A DNA stretch of 64,000 nt from Nymphalis io (lineage: Eukaryota; Arthropoda; Insecta; Lepidoptera; Nymphalidae): contig NC_065907.1 in NCBI RefSeq assembly GCF_905147045.1, positions 9,982,001 to 10,046,000 on the forward strand, in the 5' to 3' direction. A program made the translations under genes and the position numbers. Within the stretch, counting starts at the first letter, position 1; the number at the start of each line of letters is the position of its first letter. Below, piece by piece: positions 1 through 13,100 of the stretch. Below the pieces are notes generated by a model, which saw only the letters and a list, made by a program, of their open reading frames with translations, ran no database searches and had not been told where the DNA came from.

Positions 1-111
1 AGAGTCTTGAGTAATTTCTCCGCGTTCATCATGCGCAATGAACCTTCCTCCTTACTGTGAACAGAATACGGTTCAAAACGGTTCAATCAGTGTATACATT
101 TCAATGCTTTA

Positions 112-231
112 ATCTATACAAATGTATAAATACGATTGTAACTCTTTCTGTCTGTCTAACGTCTAAGCCGCTGAATCGATATTGATGAAATTTCCTATGA
201 AGCAAGTTCGATCCCCGAGGAAAGGCATAGG
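112..231 (+). repeat. family E dispersed repeat
   Basis: Contains TGTCTGTCTAACGTCTAAGC, then ATTGATGAAATTTCCTATGA and AGCAAG, a common lepidopteran repeat, possibly part of a Helitron-like element. Related copies are at 21860-21985, 42440-42545 and 59755-59890. Confidence 0.55.
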
Positions 232-445
232 CTCTCGAGGAGAAGTTTTAGAGCTTATCACACCACACGAAGCTACTGCGAGTTAGTGGATATACGGATA
301 GAATTTCATCTGACCTATGGGCCATTCCTCGCAAGTTTTTCCTTATCCGCCGAGCACAAGATGAATTATAAAACATAATTAAATATAAATAACATAAAAA
401 CTCGTTGGTTCAGTTAGGATTCTCGCGTTCCATCGACTCTTTTAA
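232..445 (-). repeat. family B SINE, diverged
   Basis: An old copy recognisable from the block reading GAGCACAAGATGAATTATAA and the flanking order of motifs. Confidence 0.5.
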
Positions 446-509
446 TAATTAAACAAATAAAATCTTTTAAAAATTAAAACATGGTTAGTTTAAAACACAA
501 ACACTTATG

Positions 510-718
510 TTTATAATTAATCTCGTACTTGACGGTGAAGGAAAACATTGTGAGGAAACCTGCATGTGTCCAATTTCACTGGAATTCTACCACATGTATA
601 TTTCAACAACTCGCATTGGAGGAGCGTGGTGGAATATGATCCAGGCCTTCTCCTCAAAAAGGAGAGTGTGTCCCACTGCTGCGCTACAGCCGTGGGACAT
701 ACACAGGCTATTACTTAC
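510..718 (+). repeat. family B SINE, 5'-truncated
   Basis: It matches the body of family B from the region after the tRNA head to the terminal ACAGGCTATTAC. It lies head-on against the next copy. Confidence 0.8.
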
Positions 719-747
719 TTTTAGTTAAAAAAAGGTACAGTACAGTA

Positions 748-1047
748 CAGTAACAGCCTGTTAATGTCCCACTGCTGGGCTAAGGCCTCCTCTCCCTTTT
801 GAGGAGAAGGTTTGGAGCTTATTCCACCACGCTGCTCCAATGCGGGTTGGTAGAATACACATGTGGCATAATTTCAATGAAATTAGACACATGCAGGTTT
901 CCTCACGATGTTTTCCTTCACCGTCAAGCACGAGATGAATTATAAACACAAATTAAGCACATGAAAATTCAGTGGTGCTTGCCCGGGTTTGAACCCACGA
1001 TCATCGGATAAGATTCACGCGTTCTAACCACTGGGCCATCTCGGCTT
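748..1047 (-). repeat. family B SINE, full length
   Basis: A tRNA-derived SINE. On the minus strand it begins GCCGAGATGGCCCAGTGGTT (box A region), has a box B GGTTCAAACCC-type motif, and ends in AACAGGCTGTTACTG. It resembles the Metulj-type SINEs of nymphalid butterflies; that name is from memory. It ends 31 bp from the lap exon 4 donor. Confidence 0.85.
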
Positions 1048-1084
1048 TTTTTTAAAAAAAGGTATACATTTTAAAACAACTCAC

Positions 1085-1187
1085 CCTCTCTTCACCTTGC
1101 AGAAATCGAATGCAACGGTTCTATAGGAGAGTGCCTTCTCATTCAGGTATTTGGCATATCGCCGGATGAACGGCGACATATCGTAGC
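1085..1187 (-). CDS. lap: lap coding exon 4 (ANTH domain)
   Basis: A 103-nt exon between acceptor TTATCTCTAG (ending at 1188) and donor GTGAGT (1084-1079). It codes for (G)[19 protein letters not shown] then [14 protein letters not shown](G), the best conserved block of the family. It ends in phase 2, so the transcript continues beyond the left edge. Confidence 0.95.
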
Positions 1188-4100
1188 CTAGAGATAAAAG
1201 ACTTATTAAACATTACCGTACGATTATACTTTATGAACATATAATGAGATTTTACGAAATGATTTTGTTCTTGTTCATTTTTTCGAAAGTTCATGTATTT
1301 TTTTAAGAATGTTTGTGTAAATAGATTTACAACAACTACGTTTAAAATTATAAAATCAAATGAAGTTCGAATTTTAAATGGGATGACATAAAAAATAATC
1401 CACGAAAGCGTGTAGACGACACATAAGAAAAAGAAAACGAATCCGTGCAATGTTTGCGTGCATATTTATCTATATAAGTGCATAAACTTAGGTGTACCTA
1501 CGACCTATATAAAATGACAAGGTTATATCAACTATTATGAGTCAACGAACAATTATCTGTTGTTTACATTCAATTATATTAATTTTATATAACAAATATT
1601 CAAATTTATATTTTACTTATATTGACTATTTAAAAAATTATTAATCATATCAATTTAAATAAATGTAGACGAAAATGTCTAACCAAAGTCGTCAATGTCT
1701 GATTTTCTCATCATAGCATTTTCGATAAACGTAACGGCAAGCACATACATACCTACAAATAAATTTAAATCAAAAACACAAATTCGACAAAAAGAAAATG
1801 ACTATATATTTGAAAAAAAAAAACCCGCGAATTAAAATTTAATTTAAAAAAGGAATGAAATTAATGGGCATACAAAAAAAAAACAGTGCAAGACTAAGAC
1901 ATTTGCACCCACATCCAAAGCGTGTTCTGCTTCACACATACGAGCACATAACAAAGCGGCCATATTGTTTCAACTCACCGATCCGGGCCCCGGCCGCGCC
2001 TTCCCGTTGCGATAAGAAATTCAAGTTAGAAAAAGAAAATATTCGATTGTGAATACATGAATTTTTCTATTAAGTACACTTTGTGTGCGGAAACCAGTAA
2101 AATTTTAAGCGCTGTCATGTTGCAATTCATATCACTATATAAAATTAAACGCTACTTTATTAATTACTTTAAGCTTTCAATATTTATCACAACGTAATTT
2201 GTTATATAATTTGTCAGATTACACAATTAAATGATTGCACTAGTTATGTCCAAATTAAAATGAAACAGAATAAAAAAAACTGTTCCATATTCATAAAAAA
2301 GATTAAGATGAATCACCATAAACAACGAAACAAATGTAATTGCTTTTTTTTATTCAAATGCAAAGATATACAAACATTCATACATAATAATTTCTTTTAA
2401 CTTTATGTTAAGTGTACAAACATAAATCAGAAGTTTTAATACGAGTATTAAATAGCATAATTATGTATGAAAACTTTACATAATTTTTAACTGGTTGCAC
2501 TTTGTATTTGCACAATTATTTACAATGGAATGTATTGTTATTATATAAATAGAATGACTAACTAGAATTCAGTCGAAAGAATATGCAATTTTATCAACAT
2601 GCAGTGCTTAAGTTTTTTTTTTTTTTTAGATATTATGTGACAACAGATCCTGTTTTTACATTTCATGCCCAAAACATTTCTATAATGTATATAAATTATA
2701 CAACAACATCTTCATTACAATCTTGTAAAAAATATATTCCATATATAAAATTATTTTTCGTTGTAATACCACAAAATTGACGATAGACATATATATTACG
2801 TCTAACGATAGTAATTTTTTTAATGATAATAACAGGTAAACAACGGGTCAAATAACTATTTAAATGTAATGTTGTATATAAGTACATAGTTACTGGTTTC
2901 CAAGCACGTAAATAGTAATATTGCATTGATAAATAACAATTTATTCAATATCCGTCGGATATGTAAGATCAATGAATCATTAACTACATTACAAATGGAT
3001 TTAATTACATTTTTGTTCGTATTTCAATAATTATAATGATTAATGCTGCAAATATAATATAAATTAATATTAATTGTTATAATTTAATGGCGCTTAAATT
3101 ATTTTTTTATCTCACTCTTGACTAAGTTTACCAAGCAATAAACATTTTTTAGTTTTTATAATATAGGATAGCGGTCGGGCAGATGGGCCACCATCGCCCA
3201 TAGACATTGGCGCTGTAAGAAATATTAACCACGCCTTACATCGTCAACATGCCAACAACCTTGGGAACTAAGACGTCCCTTGCGTCTGTAATATACAATA
3301 CTAAGTACTGCATCTTGACGGCTGAATATGTAATGAGTGTGTGGTACATACCCAGATGGACTTGCACAAAGCCGTACCACCACGATAAGAAAATAGAAAA
3401 GTCTGAAAACCGGGAGCTCTGCCGCATCTCAGTAGAGGCCTATGTCCATGACGATATTGCTCTAATAACCGGACTTTTTTTTTAAATGTATAGGCTAGCG
3501 CTTGACTGTTATCACACCTGATGGAAAGTGAGATACAGTCTAAGATGGAGCGCGCTTGCCTAGAAGATGCCTATTAACTCTTAGACTTGAAGGTACCCAT
3601 ATTGTAGGTGGCGGGTAAAACGGAGGTCGGGAGGGTATTCCAGACCTTGGCGGTGCGTATCAGAAACGAGGAAGCAAATCGTTTCGTACGTATATTTTTA
3701 AAAGCGATACTTTTTTAAAAGTTGGTAGCACGGTTATAAAACTAGACATCGATTTTGGGATAAACGGCATTGCCTCGAACTGCATTGCCCTCAGTTCGGT
3801 ATACTACAGCTTAAACAAAATTCGCTCAGACCGGACGCGAATAAAACCCAAAACAAATCCGATTTAAAATCGGACACCTGGACCTGGACAACCCTCTTTA
3901 TTAAACTCCTAGCTTTATCTAGTTTTTAAACGTGGTTACGGAGTAATTTTTATCAAAGTAAAAATACTTTGATAAATACGATTTATTCAATTTCCGTCGG
4001 GTACGATAGATCATTGAATCCGTTATCTATATTATTCCTGTACTTTCCATTTTTATGAGTTGTTTAAAAATATTTCGTAGTTAATACAACAAAATGAAAC

Positions 4101-7100
4101 ATAAGTACGTACATAATTTTAAAAATTAGAGATATTTACCTTGTCAACGAGAGAAACTATAAGCGCCCGAGGGAACTGTCAGAAGAAAAATTGCAACAAA
4201 ATATAACATTTATTGTTAATATTCCATCTCCATACACTTTTTATGAGATCCACCGCAATATCGTTGTCTAACTATGAACATGGATTTATTATATTTTAAC
4301 TCAAAATAAAATATAACTCATTATAAAGTATTTAATTATATCGAACCTAATAGATACATAAAGGCTTTTATTATATTAGATTAATAAAGTCGTTTCAGAA
4401 TATTTTTTTTTATAATGATAAAAGTTTGTATATTTTTACAGTTTTAAAACTCGGCAATACGCGGCCTTTGCGATAAAATATTCTTTAAATTTAACTATTT
4501 AAAAAAAAAAAGATTTCAAGCACTTTTTGAACAGCATTTTTGCATCCATTTGTAGCCCTCATTCTTTAACTACAGGCAATACCGGTAGTTGATTACACAT
4601 TATTATAGGCTCGTCTTTTTAAAATGGTTTTATTTTTTGTCTGTAAAACGAAGCGAAGTTCATAATATTTCTGTTAAGAAACAAAACGTCATTACGGATA
4701 GAGGCAAAGAAAAAATAAATTGAATTACATTCAAACAGTTTAAGTAGAAGATAAGATTCAACATTCAATAATTAATTCTATTTAGAATAAAAATTGATAA
4801 TTAGTTATGAGTCAAAAATATTTATATTTCAAGGTTGAAAAAATAAACACAAGTCAATGGATTATAATTATATTATTGTATAATTTTTGATATATCACAT
4901 CGAGTCCTTAATGTAGAAAATCTATGAGACTTTTCATCGTTAAAAATAAATAATTTTAATGATTAATTTAACAATATTGTCTTCTTCTTTCGAATATTAA
5001 ATCAATAATGACAGAAAGATCTAAATATGTTTTTAACTAAACCGCCGTTATAAGTTGGGCCGATTAATTCAATTGATTTTATTATTCATTTTAAATTTAG
5101 TTTTTTAAGACATATCCAGAGGAATAACTACATCAGTAACATAGATTGTTTCTCAATATTGTATTTTTTTTAATTCCATTTTCAAATCTCCACAGACGTG
5201 TTATTCGCGCCTTTGGTGTATCTCTCTTTTTTTATTGATTGAGATTAGGGTGCGTATTTTGCAACGCGGATTACAATTTATAATTGCCTTTCATAATTTG
5301 GGTTAAAATTCGATATTCAAATTTCTGTGTTCAAAATTAAAAGCTTGTCCAAAAGTTTGGTGTTACTAGTCACAATTTAAATAACTTATCTTTATGACAT
5401 CTAAGAAGTGTTTTGCAGTGGTTGAAAGTATATATATATTTTATTTATTGTTAATTAAATTATTATTACCTACTATTAATTATTATGAATGGTGGAAGGA
5501 CACGTCTATGTACTCGGGGTCACGTCAAGTCGATGAACTCAGATATCGGGTCAATATGTAATTACACATATTGTAATGGCCATGACTGGCGCCAAGGCAT
5601 CTTGGCATAGGCTTTGAGCTGAATGACGTACTCGTTACCTAAAGTTTTTTGAAATGAGGTTTCGCTACTGTGGTTATATTATCTGTGCTGAAATATTTTT
5701 AACTTTTTGTCTTTAGTATGTCAAGTAAAATCTATTCAAAAACTATTAACCGTTCGTGGGATAAATTATAATAATTTAGTTAAGGATATGAAACTGTAAC
5801 GCAGATTTTACTATTATATTAATCTTTTTATTTATAAAAAACTTCAGTTATATATAGTAAATATATACAATCGTATAAAAATACTAACAAATTGAAAAAA
5901 TAGTTTATCATGTCATCTCCACAACATGCAACATTGCAAAATGTTATAACATGAAACATTTCAATTTGACCTCATTACTTTGTTCGAATAAGGTCAAATC
6001 GTATAGAACATTCTAGAACATTTTAAGTTGTCTTGGCATATAAAAGACATTATTGCTTTTTTTTTCCCTTGATTTAGTATTCCGAGATAGTGCGATAAAA
6101 TTAATGTAAGTCCGACTAGAAGTCCACCGAAACCTGAATATCGACGATAGCCGAATTTCACGAGAGTAATTAGAAAATTATTCAAATAGACAACAGAGTG
6201 ATGAAAAATAACGTCGATACACATTTTATTTGCAGCATTAATATTATTATTATTAATAATATATATATATATAAAAAGTACTTAATAAAGAGATAACATA
6301 CCTTGCACTCCACTTTTATCTAGGAAATTACTTAGTTGAAACGTTGAATTACTCGATGCTAAGTATTGAGTGAACCGCTGAAATTATACAAAAAAAAAAA
6401 AAAAATCATATCACGGCTTTACTGTATTAATAAACTCTCTTTGAAAATGCTTCTTAAAGTAATACTAATATTCTTACTGGCTATTAAGGTTTTAATCAGT
6501 GGAAAGCTTGTAAATTTTCCACCACTGCACCGAGACCACTTCTTCTGTTATGGAAAATCTTTCTTCTGGTTCAAGGTGTTCTTTCGTTCTTTCTAGTTTT
6601 TTTTTTTTTTTTTTATAGAATAGGAAGGCTCTCTTAGACATTGGCATTGTAAGAAATGTCAACCATCGCTTACATATCCAATGCGCCACCAACCTTGGGA
6701 ACTAAGATTTTATGTCCCTTGTGCCTGTAATTACACTGGCTCACTCACCCTTCAAACCGGAACACAACAATATCAAGTATTGCTGTTTTGCGGTAGAATA
6801 TCTGATGAGTGGGTGGTACCTACCGAGACGAGCTTGCACAAAGCCCTACCACCAGTAGTTCTAGTTGAGGGTTGGTGGAATATATGTCAGAATTCTTCAC
6901 CTTCACCGTAGAGCACGAATTACATATATGAAAAATTATCTTGTTTAAAAATTCAAATCCAGTCTTCACATGAGTATAAGTAAGGGCATATAATTTTTTT
7001 TTAAATTGAAATATAAGCAAATGTTACATCGACTACAGTCAACCTCGCATCAAGCGACATCCCCGCCTATACCTGCTATCCAGTATCTACTACAGACCCA

Positions 7101-10100
7101 TAAAGGTTTGTACAAGTAGCACAAGAATCATTTTCATTTTTCATAGCGACTTTTGTCTAACAATTCAATTTTTTCCGAACGAAAATCTACTCTTCCAATA
7201 TACAATAACAAATGTCGACCAAATAATACAAAACTCTTACGTGACATTTAACACAAATGAGTTTAAGGGCTTAAGCCAATGATTTAACACTAACAGTTTA
7301 TTGTTAAGTTGTTTAATTGACATTTAATACCACCGGTTCGAAACGTACATTCTACCGAGGAGAACCGTCAAAAAACTCAGCACCTCGTCACACTTTTCTC
7401 AAATGAAACATATCGACTACATATATAAAATTAAATGTGCTGTATGCTTTTTTTTATATAGAATAGGTAGGTGGAAAAGCATATGGGCCAGCTGATGGTA
7501 AGTGGTCACCAACGTCTTCTTACGTAATGTCCCAGACATTACAATGCCATGTAAGAAATATAAGCCATCCCTCACATCGCCAATGCGCCACCAAGCTTGG
7601 GAACTAAGATGTTACGTCCCTTGTGCCTGTAATTACACTGGTTCACTCACTCTTCAAACCGGAACACAACAATACCAAGCACTGCTGTTTTGCGATTCTG
7701 CGCTTTTTATCATATATATTTAGGATTTAAATTTATTAATGGGCAAATCTGATTCTACGAAATCTTATTATAGAAACTATTACATTACGAATGATCTATT
7801 ACGTAAATCATAACACCGCTTTTAAAATATAACAGTACATTATTAGCCTGCGAATGTCCCACTGCTGAGCTAAGGCCTCCTCTCCCTTTTTGAGGAGAAG
7901 GTATGGAGCTTATTCCACCACGCTGCTCCAATGCGGGTTGGTAGAATACACATGTGGCAGAATTTCAGTGAAATTAGACACATGCAGGTTTACTCACGAT
8001 GTTTTCCTTCACCGTATAACACGAGATGAATTATAATCACAAATTGAGCACATGAAAATTCACTGGTGCTTGCCCGGGCTTAAACCCACTACCATTGGTT
8101 AAGATTCACGCGTTCTTACCACTGGGCCATCTTGGCTTAAAATATAACAGTATAAATATATTTCCATTGTATATTGCATGATATAACTGAAAAGTCTTCG
8201 AAAAAAATTTTTTAGCGTACAAATAATGGTACTATTTATTTAGTCTGCCGTTGTACTTCAGACGGATTTATATAAGGAGGGACGAAAATCGGTGAGCCGA
8301 AGAATAAACATCTCATTATATCCACACTCGAATGTTAAAAGTGTGATTATTTTTCATTATAGTCGATAGTTCGAATTCTTTATGTGAAAGTGAATTCGTT
8401 TTTTCCTGTTTTCACGCATCAACGTTTAAACTCAAATCAATTATACATAGTAGAGTAGTTATGTACATATACATTATATACAAAGAGTATTATGACGTAG
8501 GTCTGTGTGTGTGTTTTTTGGGCGTTTACCTGTCCACGCCTAAGCCTCGATTCATGTCCATATACATCGTACATATCAGACAAATATTGTTTGATCTATA
8601 TAGAAGATGTCTTCGGTACACGAGTTCTTTAAGCGGATTGTATTTTGTGTTTTATTTACATTAAAGTGAATGTTTTCCCGCTTTCATGTATAAACTTCCT
8701 AAATCAACTTAATCAACAAATCTTAGATTTACATATTCGACGCTATTTGTTTATAGCTCTGTTATATTATTCATGACGAAATTTCTCGATTAATATATTT
8801 TGACGAGCCGGTCGGCGTGGTTGGTAGATACTTGCCTTTCACGCCGAAGGTTGTGGGTTCGATTCCCACCCAGGGCAGACATTTGTGTGCATGAACATGT
8901 CTGTTTGTCCTTAGTCTGGGTGTAATTATCTATATAAGTATGTATTTATAAAAGAAAAGTAATATATGTAGTATATCAGTTGTCTGGTTTCCATAGCACA
9001 AGCTTTGTACAAGCTTAATTTGGGATCGGATGGCCGTGTGTGAAAAATGTCCCAGGATATTATTATTATTATATTAACACAAATATAAGTACACTCAACT
9101 ACTTTGATATTACTCTTAAAATTCCGATAACAACTTCACCAACATACAAAACGCCTTTTTTTCACGATCAATGTCGTGGATTACTCAAGATTTCAATCAA
9201 TAATATCGAATCAATTTAATGACAAGAGTTATTTATTTGTCTTTACTCTTCCTGTGGTTAGAATAGGCTATATGTACATATATTTGAAACGGTTAATAGG
9301 AAATGTTAATAATAAATACGTAGGTACGTAGTATTTTCAGTTAATATCTTAAAACAATCATATATTATATAAGCCAATTAATGAAAGTGGTGGTGGCTGC
9401 TGTTACAAGTAATTTAAATATAGAACGTTCTAGACATTATCCTTCAAACAAAATATTCTTACAATATATTAATAAATGAGTTTCTACATATCACTAACAA
9501 TAGTTAAAAAACAAATCGAACGTACTAGAATCCTCAAACTTTAAACGGTTTAAATATAGAACACTAGGCGACTACCCTCAGACTGTAGGCGTATGCATTT
9601 ATATAATATCTCATTTCGTTACCCACCCCATTCCATCAAGTCACGTATATCACAATATAGACTTTATTGCTTGGGAAATGACGTCGCAACGCAACGATTA
9701 ATTATTCTTATTGTGAGACACGATTTCGTCGTGACTAGTGATGTTACTCCACTTCGATTATAAACTCTTGAATGTTCATATCTTATTTGTTAAAATATAC
9801 AACGGGATAAAAGCTATTATTAATAAAAAAACTGACGTTCGATTTATAAAAATATATCGCTTAGAGCCGCAATATAATCTTGAAACAGATTGCAAAAAAA
9901 AAAAACGGTAGTCAAATATCAAAAAGGGATATGGGACGCTGACTATAATAATTATAACATCAAGAACACGCATCACAATAGTGTACAACCATAATTCGGT
10001 TGGCTACATTTCACGGGTGAATAATGAAGCGAGTTCTTACAGATTAGCACTGTAATGCATTTTTCCGCGATTAAAAAACAATTATTGATGAGTAGGTTGG

Positions 10101-13100
10101 ACATCTGACGGTACGACACTAGCATTGGAAGAAATATAAAACCCTCCTTAAATTTACTGGTGGTAGGGCTTTGTGCAAGCTCGTCTGGGTAGGTACCACC
10201 CACTCATCAGATATTCTACCGCAAAACAGCAGTACTTGATATTGTTGTGTTCCGGTTTGAAGGGTGAGTGAGCCAGTGTAATTACAGGCACAAGGGACAA
10301 AACATCTTAGTTTCCAAGGTTAGTGGCGCATTGGTGATGTAAGCGAGGGTTAACATTTCTTACAATGCCAATGTCTAAGGGCGTTTGGTGACCACTTACC
10401 ATCAGATGGCCCATATGCTCATCTACCTTCCTATCCTATAAAAATAAATAAAAAATAAACCAGGATATAAGGGGCATATAAGGACATATCGTCTTTGCCT
10501 TCTTATTTGAAGATGAACACTGACAGCGTAGAAAAGTGGTTTATACCAACACTGCCATTGTCTATGGGCAAAGATTACCATTCAAAAACAATTGAAAAAA
10601 ATGCCACGTGTTAAGGTAAAAATCGAAGTCGTTTCTTTTGAAATAATTTACAAAATGTATTATTCTTATCGCATTCTTAATAAAATGCAGCGATACGTCA
10701 TTCTATGGTAATTAATTTCTCCATTCAAGTCAACGCGAGTTTCAATTTCCGCAAATTCTCAGCATGTATCACTTTGCATATTATAAATATGTAATACATT
10801 TTATTACATAATAAAATCAATTCATAATAATTGTCATTGACTAGTAACTTAGATCTCAGAGGTAAAGATTTGATTATAATCCATTTTACACGACTATCTG
10901 AGTATGATGAGATGTCTGTATATGAGTTTATTTATTCCACTAAAACTTTTATATGCCTGAACAGATTTGGATGTATCTACTCGTCGCAGAGCTTTGTGCA
11001 CGCTCGTCTGAGTAGGTACCACCCACTCATCAGATATTCTACCGCAAAACAGCAGTAATTGATATAGTTGTGTTCCGGTTTGAAGGGTGAGTGAGCCAGT
11101 GTAATTACAGGCACAAGAGACATAACATTTTAGTTCCCAAGGTTGCTGGCGCATTGGTGATGTAAGCGATGGTTAACATTTCTTACAATGCCAATGTCTA
11201 TGGGCGTCGGTGACCACTTACCATCAGGTGGCCCATATGGTCGTCCGCCTTCCTATTCTAATATAAAAAAAAATGTTGTACCGTTAAGATATTCTTTAAT
11301 ATAGGGCAGTTGTTTTTTTAATATTTAATGTAAAAAAAAATAGACAAGGGGAAAACTACGCTAGATACTTATGTTTTTAAACTGCATTGAACTGAAACAT
11401 GGTACGGAATCTGTACAATTACATTAGAGTAAGACTTTAATAATTTTAAATGTCAACTGTCTCGCATTATTTCTACTAATATCATAATTGTTCAATAAAA
11501 GTTTTTAATTTGTAACATTCCACGGTCTTAAACATCAAACGTGTCAGTGGCAGAATATTTAGAGTCTACATTGTTTTAAAGAAATTTGATAGAAAAAAAA
11601 ACTATTGCTATCTCTTTCGCCTGTGTAGGGATCACAAGTCGAGTTTGTATATATAATAATGTCTGAGGTAATAAACAAGGAAATATTTTAATAAGACACT
11701 TTCAATGAACTGTTACGAAAAAAACATTCTACACGGAAACGGTTAAAATATTTGTATATCATAAATGGATACATCACATCTCGTGGTCTAAATAAAAGCT
11801 AAATGTAGGTGCCAATTAATAATCTTAGGTAAATTAATTCATCAAATTATTTTGGACCAAATAAATAATTAGTAACACGATTTATTATGAGGTTAATTTT
11901 AACGATCTCTTTGGTGAAGATTTTCCTTTAATATTTGAGACATAATATGTTGGTAACCACCTTCACCAAATTTTGTGTCATTTCTTACATATTCTTTGTC
12001 AAGAGTAGCCCATTGGATAGAGTATGTCGATCTTAAATGAGTAATTGCATGTTCCGGGCAATCACCACTAACTTTTCATATGCTCAATTTATATTTTTAA
12101 TTCCCCTTGAATCAGTGAAAGGAAACCTGCATGCGTCTGATGAAATTCTGTCAAATATGTACGAAAAAAGAGTAAGCTTTAAACCTTCTTCATTAATTTC
12201 TTCATTCAAGAGGAGTCGAGGCAATTTATATAGTAACAGCCTGTTAATGTCCCAGTGCTGGGCTAAGGCCTCCTCTCCCTTTTGAGGAGAAGGTTTGCAC
12301 CACGCTGCTCCAATGCGGGTTGGTAGAATACCCATGTGGCATAATTTCAATGAAATTAGGCACATGCAGGATTACTCACGATGTTTTCCTTCACGCTCAA
12401 GCACGAGATGAATTATAATCACAAATTAAGCACATGAAAATTCTTTGGTGCTTGCCCGGATTTGAACCCACGATCGTCGGTTAAGATTAACGCGTTCTAA
12501 CCACTAGGCCATCTCGGATTTTTGTATATACTAGTCGCTAGATATACATAGCTACAGGGACATTACAATAACAATATTTCGAATTTTAATTAAGGTAACA
12601 TTACATTTACGTATGTAGTTGTATGTCGTCAATGCGACCACTTGTGTCAATAAATGTCTCGCTATTTTAGTATACTCGGATCGTTTTAGTCGTATTGTGC
12701 AACACTACGTGAACACAATTATGGTCGGTCGGTATGTCAATAACATAAAGGTTATATTGTAATGAACTTGGGATAAAGTGGCATGAACTGATAAGTAACT
12801 GTCTACTTTTTAAAATATTCACTTACATATAACATTATTAGTGAAGCTAAGCTGAATGTTGAGGCTACGTTTAGGTAAATTGAAGAGAGTTTTTCCCATT
12901 CTTTAAAAATTTAACCCAAAAGCCAAATGCCATCTTAATTGTTTATATAAAAAATATATTTCTATATATAAACAGTTCAGTGACACGTACGTATCACTGA
13001 ACTGTTTATAAATATTTGGACTGATTTCGGTAAAAATTTTTTTTCGTGAATTCTTTGAATCGGTGGTTTAGGCTGGACCAGGTTGGGTTTATTTATTTAT

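Larger units (their letters stand above)
1188..6301 (-). other. lap: lap intron 3
   Basis: 5.1 kb, mostly AT-rich unique sequence. Besides the family A copy and LINE fragment near 3.2-3.7 kb, a family M copy at 4966-5056 and the candidate cassette exon, I see no gene. Confidence 0.85.

Noticed and set aside
2583..2926. Overlapping short open frames
   Set aside because: Low-complexity AT-rich sequence inside a lap intron with no recognisable motif.
8803..8880. Possible tRNA gene
   Set aside because: Boxes A and B are present, but the acceptor stem pairs poorly and a SINE body and ATT tail follow directly.
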